Below, piece by piece: positions 60,380 to 64,000 of a stretch of 64,000 nucleotides of DNA. Position 1 is the stretch's first letter, and every line of letters starts with the position of its first letter. Made by a program: the position numbers and the translations under genes. The stretch is from assembly GCA_033762735.1 (NCBI GenBank), contig JANRLJ010000174.1, positions 22,491 through 86,490 on the forward strand, in the 5' to 3' direction. Source of the DNA: JANRLJ01 sp033762735. GTDB taxonomy: Bacteria > Chloroflexota > Anaerolineae > Aggregatilineales > Phototrophicaceae. The notes under the pieces were generated by a model. It was not told where the DNA came from, did not search any database, and saw only the letters and a list, made by a program, of their open reading frames with translations.

Positions 60380-61888
60380 TCAGAGCCGATACAACGCCCC
60401 GTACTTGGTCTTCAAATACTGGATATACGGCTCGATGTTCAGCCCGCCGCCCGTCACGCGCTGGAGCAGTTCCGGCGCGGCGTACTTGCTCCCATACTGG
60501 TAGATATTCTCTTTCAGCCAGCCGTGCAGCTTGTCGAACTTGCCCTGGCCGATTTCCGCCGGAATTTCAGGATACTGCTTGAGCGCCTCGTTGTAGAATT
60601 GAAGGCTCATGATATTGCCGAGCGTGTAACCCTGGAAGCTGCCACCGATCAGTCCCCCGTACCAGTGGACATCCTGCAACACGCCGTCGACATCGCTCGG
60701 CGCACGTACACCCAGGTCATTCTGATAGTGTGCGTGCCACGCCTCCGGCAGATCGCGCACCGCCAGCTTGCCTTCCAGCAGGTCAAGCCCCAGGTCAAAG
60801 CGCAGCATGACATGCAGGTTATAGGTCACTTCGTCCGCATCTACCCGAATCAGAGAGCGCTGCACCGTGTTAATGGCGCGGTAGAACGTCTCCAGCGGGA
60901 CACTGCCAAGCTGATCGGGGAACGTGGCTTGCAGCTTCGGATAGTAGTTTTCCCAGAAAGGACGGCTGCGCCCGACGACGTTCTCCCACAGGCGCGACTG
61001 GCTCTCATGCACCCCCGCCGACGTACCACCATCCAGCGGAGTCCCGTTATACGTGGCATTGATGCCCTGCTCGTACATGGCGTGGCCGGCTTCGTGCAGG
61101 GTGCTGAACAACGCATCGCCCAGGTCGTTTTCCTGCACACGGGTGGTAATGCGCACATCGCCCCAGCCGAACTTGGTCGCGAAGGGATGATGCGTTAAGT
61201 CCTGCCGCCCCCGGTTCAGGTCATAGCCGTAGTCCTTTGCCACGCTTAAGCCGAACTCAAGCTGTTTGGGGCCGGGGAAATGCTGCTTCAGGCACGAGTC
61301 ATCCGCCCCGTCCTGCGCGGTAATGGCGGCCACTATCGGCACCAGTGCCTCGCGCAGTTGGGCGAAGACCGCTCGCACATCCGCCGCCTTCATGCCATAG
61401 TCAGCATCGTCAATCAGCGGGTCGGCGATGTGATCGTGCGGGAAAAATTCGGCATAGCGGCGGCTGAGGTCGAGCGTTTTTTCCAGCATCGGCTCGACCT
61501 TCTTGAAGTCGTTGGCCGGGCGGGCTTCCGTCCACAGTTGATAGCTCATGCCGCTGTGCGCGCTCATCTCTGCCACAAACTCGGAAGGGACACGATTGAG
61601 ACGCTCGAACTGACGGCGCGTCACCCGCAGCAGCGCGGCATCGTCGGAGTGATAATCCAGCCCTTCGCCGTACTGCTCCAGATCATCCAGCAGACGACCA
61701 ATGGCGGGGTCGGTGAAGCGTTCATGCGCCAGCCGATACAGCAGCGCCATCTGCCGTGCGCGGTAGGGTGCGCCGCCGGGAGGCATATAGGTCGATTGAT
61801 CCCAACCGAGAACAGCGGCAGCAGAGCCTAAATCGCTGGATTCCAGCAGGCGGGTTTTTAGGTCTTTGAGTTTTTCTTCAACGTTCAT
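60380..61888 (-). CDS. Carboxypeptidase Taq (M32 family)
   Basis: A 502-residue zinc carboxypeptidase. The HExxH motif is His265-Glu-Ala-Gly-His269 (FSTLHEAGHAMYEQG), and the third ligand Glu295 is in AGVHESQSRLWEN. The N-terminal VLGWDQSTYMPPGGAPYRAR is a family hallmark. Length is typical. It removes C-terminal residues from peptides in the cytoplasm. It stands alone between two palindromic repeats. Confidence 0.93.
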   Translation of the reverse strand: MNVEEKLKDLKTRLLESSDLGSAAAVLGWDQSTYMPPGGAPYRARQMALLYRLAHERFTDPAIGRLLDDLEQYGEGLDYHSDDAALLRVTRRQFERLNRVPSEFVAEMSAHSGMSYQLWTEARPANDFKKVEPMLEKTLDLSRRYAEFFPHDHIADPLIDDADYGMKAADVRAVFAQLREALVPIVAAITAQDGADDSCLKQHFPGPKQLEFGLSVAKDYGYDLNRGRQDLTHHPFATKFGWGDVRITTRVQENDLGDALFSTLHEAGHAMYEQGINATYNGTPLDGGTSAGVHESQSRLWENVVGRSRPFWENYYPKLQATFPDQLGSVPLETFYRAINTVQRSLIRVDADEVTYNLHVMLRFDLGLDLLEGKLAVRDLPEAWHAHYQNDLGVRAPSDVDGVLQDVHWYGGLIGGSFQGYTLGNIMSLQFYNEALKQYPEIPAEIGQGKFDKLHGWLKENIYQYGSKYAAPELLQRVTGGGLNIEPYIQYLKTKYGALYRL

Positions 61889-61944
61889 CGTGCGTCCTTC
61901 ATGTTTCGTCTCATAAAATGGCCGCTTAATTTGTAGTGTTTCCC

Positions 61945-61969
61945 TAGGGGCGAGGCGTGCCTCGCCCTA
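61945..61969. repeat. Intergenic palindromic repeat upstream of carboxypeptidase Taq
   Basis: TAGGGGCGAGGC (61945-61956), GT, GCCTCGCCCTA (61959-61969): a nearly perfect member of the family, matching the 16009-16028 copy in core sequence. Confidence 0.85.
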
Positions 61970-61986
61970 TTTACAAAATCGATCCC

Positions 61987-62460
61987 TTAAGCGTCCAGTA
62001 CCTTGCCGAGGTCTTCCGCGTGAAGGCGCTCATGCTCGGCCATCCAGTCGATGATTTCTTCCACTGTCAGCATTTGCAGTGACGAATGCCGTCCCCGGTT
62101 GTCCAGCTTGGCCTCGTCCAGCGCGTCCAGCCATTGGAGAAACTGCTGACGCTGCGCGACCAGTTCCGTGCGCGACTGTGCGGCGGATTTCTCGGTGGTC
62201 TTTTCGGTAAAGCGCTTGTTGTAGCGCTCGATGTCGAAATCTTCGGGGATGATGTCCTTGCCCTCGGCGATGTTCATGGCCTGGTTGCCCTGCCCCCGCT
62301 CGGCATCGGCCATGTGATTGACCAACTGCCGCACCGTCCACTGGAGTCCGTCGGAATAGACCGGCACTTCCCAGCGATCACCGACTGCGTCCAGCACAGC
62401 GTCCCACCGATCACGCGCCGCCTGCAATCGCGCCTTGAGCGCGTCCTTGCGTTCGGACAT
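61987..62460 (-). CDS. DinB-family protein
   Basis: A 157-residue four-helix-bundle protein of the DinB/YfiT type. Metal-ligand histidines are in LVNHMADAERG and HERLHAEDLG, spaced as in the family. Members include thiol S-transferases and damage-inducible proteins; function here is unassigned. GAGGAG lies eight bases before the ATG at 62460. Confidence 0.82.
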   Translation of the reverse strand: MSERKDALKARLQAARDRWDAVLDAVGDRWEVPVYSDGLQWTVRQLVNHMADAERGQGNQAMNIAEGKDIIPEDFDIERYNKRFTEKTTEKSAAQSRTELVAQRQQFLQWLDALDEAKLDNRGRHSSLQMLTVEEIIDWMAEHERLHAEDLGKVLDA

Positions 62461-62502
62461 AAAAAGTTCTCCTCACACAATCCTTTTTAAAAAAATCAAA
62501 AA

Positions 62503-62538
62503 CGCCGGGGTTATTGTAGCGTAATCGCATCCCCGGCG
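62503..62538 (-). terminator. Terminator-like hairpin upstream of the DinB gene
   Basis: CGCCGGGG (62503-62510) and CCCCGGCG (62531-62538) form an eight-base GC stem with a 20-base loop. On the minus strand it is followed by TTTTTGATTTTTTT. It would end transcription from the secreted-protein genes before the DinB gene. The loop contains TACAAT. Confidence 0.65.
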
Positions 62539-62563
62539 CTTATGGAAATCTGAGCAAATTTTT

Positions 62564-62656
62564 TCAGGGTATGGGTGTCAAAACAAGCACGAGCACAAGC
62601 AGCGATACGACCAGGATGAGAAAGCACAACATAAGAAAGGACAGTCGGTATCGCAT
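62564..62656 (-). CDS. Possible 30-residue single-helix membrane peptide
   Basis: An open frame from ATG 62656 to TGA at 62564: MRYRLSFLMLCFLILVVSLL continuing to VLVLTPIP. Two N-terminal Arg and one hydrophobic helix fit a small inner-membrane peptide. No clear ribosome binding site is seen, and it ends 26 bp before the terminator hairpin on the same strand. The rest of the 331 bp gap (62461-62791) holds only that hairpin. Chance occurrence is possible. Confidence 0.35.
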   Translation of the reverse strand: MRYRLSFLMLCFLILVVSLLVLVLVLTPIP

Positions 62657-62791
62657 TGAGGAAACTTCGTTCGTGTGCGGATGTTGAGTCAAGTATTCTG
62701 AAAACCTATCAAACTGAACAAGCAGATGCAATTCTCATGCACCTACTTGTTCATCAATACAATACTTAACATGCAAATTTAGAGAAAGCAA

Positions 62792-63436
62792 TTAGCAGGT
62801 AGGATGCACTTCCGGGACGTTGGGATAACCATATTTTCTTGGTGATCTACCAGGACAATCACACGCACCATCGTATGGCCGAAAACCATTCCAATAGTCG
62901 TAGGTTGCATTGGCGTTAGTCAGGTAAGCAGTATAACCTATACCGTCTGCACTCCCAGACCAATGAGGCGCATAGGCATAGTTATCCACTAGATGAACTG
63001 TAGTGATGTAGCTTACAGATACACCAAGTGACGGCACAGAGCGACGAGTCCAAATATCACTACCTGGACCAGATACTCCATTAGGTAGAGGGATTCCTCG
63101 CCATGCCGCTGCATAGTTCATACATAAATATCTATTCAATCTTGAATCCCATAGCCATGAGCGCTGTGCAATAAGCATAAACGTCGGATTTGGTGGCAAC
63201 GCTCCACCATTGGTGCTATCCCATGAATAGGCTTTTACGCTATCACAAAACGGTTGGTTTTCACTGGTATATACTTGATCGCACATTGTAGAGTCTGTCG
63301 TCCATGCCTGTGTTTGAAATGTCCCAAATCCAGGCGAATTGGTATAGAAAGATGTGTATGCTGCATTTGTAGGAGCAATACTGGTGGTAAAAAGCAGTGT
63401 AAGTGCTAATGTTGTGAGTTTGAGCAAACGTATCAT
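62792..63436 (-). CDS. Secreted cysteine-rich hypothetical protein
   Basis: A 214-residue exported protein. The signal peptide (LLKLTTLALTLLFTTSIAPT; likely cleavage after TNA at 25) is clear. The mature part is rich in Tyr, Trp, Asn, Ser and Thr and has six Cys (52, 64, 105, 192, 194, 214), which may form three disulfides. No domain is recognised. GAGAGGT lies before the ATG, 12 bp after the stop of the upstream gene. The DNA is AT-richer than the window average, which may mean recent acquisition. Confidence 0.7.
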   Translation of the reverse strand: MIRLLKLTTLALTLLFTTSIAPTNAAYTSFYTNSPGFGTFQTQAWTTDSTMCDQVYTSENQPFCDSVKAYSWDSTNGGALPPNPTFMLIAQRSWLWDSRLNRYLCMNYAAAWRGIPLPNGVSGPGSDIWTRRSVPSLGVSVSYITTVHLVDNYAYAPHWSGSADGIGYTAYLTNANATYDYWNGFRPYDGACDCPGRSPRKYGYPNVPEVHPTC

Positions 63437-63448
63437 CGTTCTTACCTC

Positions 63449-64000
63449 TCACGGACTCGAAAGTGGTTGAGCGGTGGGAAATTGAACTTCAGGCGGCGCG
63501 GTAGGAGTAGTGGCGATAGGGGTTAAATATCGGTACCGGAAGTTGTATTCGGCAATGCGAATAGTAGCGACGTAACCAAAGAGAATGTCATAAACATGTG
63601 TAATCCCTCCTACACCCTGTTCAGAACGTAAAAAGTAATGATAAGCATCGTTCAAAACTTGAACCTGATCAACGAGATTGTAGTTGAATACGCAAGTGTC
63701 AAACTCTGACTGATAGGCCAAATCTCTATCTCGTGAGTTATCAGCAAGATAGAAAATATAGCTGGCGTAGAAATAATCTTCTGTCACATCTACAAAGGGG
63801 TTGTTACGGGGATGAAGTCGGGCACAGGTGTCATTCCGTAATTGCCCGAGTTCACGGTAATGTAGATTTATCAAAGCAAATGCTACACCACGCCTAGCCG
63901 CCTGGGATGTCCACGCTATATCAGCATTCGCAAACATCGACTCGTGTATAATAATTCCCTCAATTGGCCTTTCAGCGTCTATGCGACGAACGTCTTCCCA
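63449..64000 (-). CDS. Hypothetical protein, C-terminal fragment
   Basis: The frame is open from the right window edge to a TGA at 63449, so only the last 183 residues are visible and the start lies outside. The visible part is helix-like with many Tyr, Phe and Asn residues (AYHYFLRSEQG, TEDYFYASYIFYLADNSRD) and a Thr/Pro-rich tail (TPIATTPTAPPEVQFPTAQP). The ATG at 63937 is internal to the open frame. Its AT-rich composition and tight spacing tie it to the secreted Cys-rich gene downstream. No family is recognised. Confidence 0.65.
   Translation of the reverse strand, partial: WEDVRRIDAERPIEGIIIHESMFANADIAWTSQAARRGVAFALINLHYRELGQLRNDTCARLHPRNNPFVDVTEDYFYASYIFYLADNSRDRDLAYQSEFDTCVFNYNLVDQVQVLNDAYHYFLRSEQGVGGITHVYDILFGYVATIRIAEYNFRYRYLTPIATTPTAPPEVQFPTAQPLSSP

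Noticed and set aside
1..64000. CRISPR arrays, insertion sequences, integrases or phage genes
   Set aside because: No spaced direct repeats, transposase motifs or integrase motifs were seen; only short palindromes and two repeat elements occur.

Overview
The window is dense bacterial housekeeping DNA, moderately GC-rich by eye, with short intergenic gaps and genes mostly on the minus strand up to about 48.4 kb. Gene content suggests a Chloroflexota (Anaerolineae-like) genome: a 14-subunit-type complex I operon with lineage-specific insertions, a dnaG-sigA pair, an ABC permease-SpoIIM fusion, a short rpmJ-rpsM-rpsK-rpoA-rplQ ribosomal block, and palindromic repeats scattered between genes. This placement is an inference from gene content and protein style. 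No 16S rRNA gene is present to confirm it.

Layout. 1-13.5 kb (minus): respiratory complex I, transcribed nuoA-B-C-[methyltransferase]-D-E-F-[TPR protein]-[membrane protein]-G-H-I-J-K-L; nuoL runs off the left edge. NuoJ carries a large DUF4397-like insertion and NuoH is long. A terminator-like hairpin and a promoter separate nuoI from nuoJ. 13.6-24 kb (minus): alpha/beta hydrolase, zinc-ribbon Nudix-GNAT fusion, sigma-70 factor, DnaG primase (its C-terminal third visibly AT-richer), quinone oxidoreductase, single-domain response regulator, Lon. 24.2-24.9 kb (plus): a cNMP-binding protein and a 71-residue protein. 25-30.2 kb (minus): MBL hydrolase, ABC-2 permease/SpoIIM fusion with its ATPase, Lgt and a CDP-alcohol phosphatidyltransferase. 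tRNA-Pro(CGG) follows at 30.2 kb. 30.4-35.2 kb: DUF4139 protein, YabN-type methylase/MazG, M28 peptidase. 35.4-40 kb (minus): ribosomal/RNA polymerase operon with truA. 40.2-42.2 kb (plus): response regulator and acyl-CoA dehydrogenase. 42.2-48.4 kb (minus): a secreted 25-repeat plant-type LRR protein and a heterodimeric ABC exporter.

48.8-60.1 kb (plus) holds two metabolic gene sets. The first is a peptidoglycan amino-sugar recycling operon: serine hydrolase, NamZ exo-muramidase, AnmK, a MurK/NagK-like kinase and MurQ. Together they can turn cell-wall MurNAc and anhydroMurNAc into GlcNAc-6-P. The second, immediately downstream, is the strongest candidate for an undescribed system: three different ATP-grasp enzymes (one apparently circularly permuted) with a cytosolic subtilisin-like protease and an esterase-fold hydrolase. 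Two of its junctions are ATGA overlaps. It resembles a ribosome-independent peptide or amide-ligase pathway, but no product can be named.

60.4-64 kb (minus): carboxypeptidase Taq, a DinB-family protein, a possible 30-residue membrane peptide, and two AT-rich genes of unknown function (one clearly secreted), the last running off the right edge.

Two classes of dispersed intergenic repeat occur: palindromes built on variants of TAGGGGCGA...TCGCCCCTA (at least ten sites), and two copies of an AACCGCCAAGACGC-type element.
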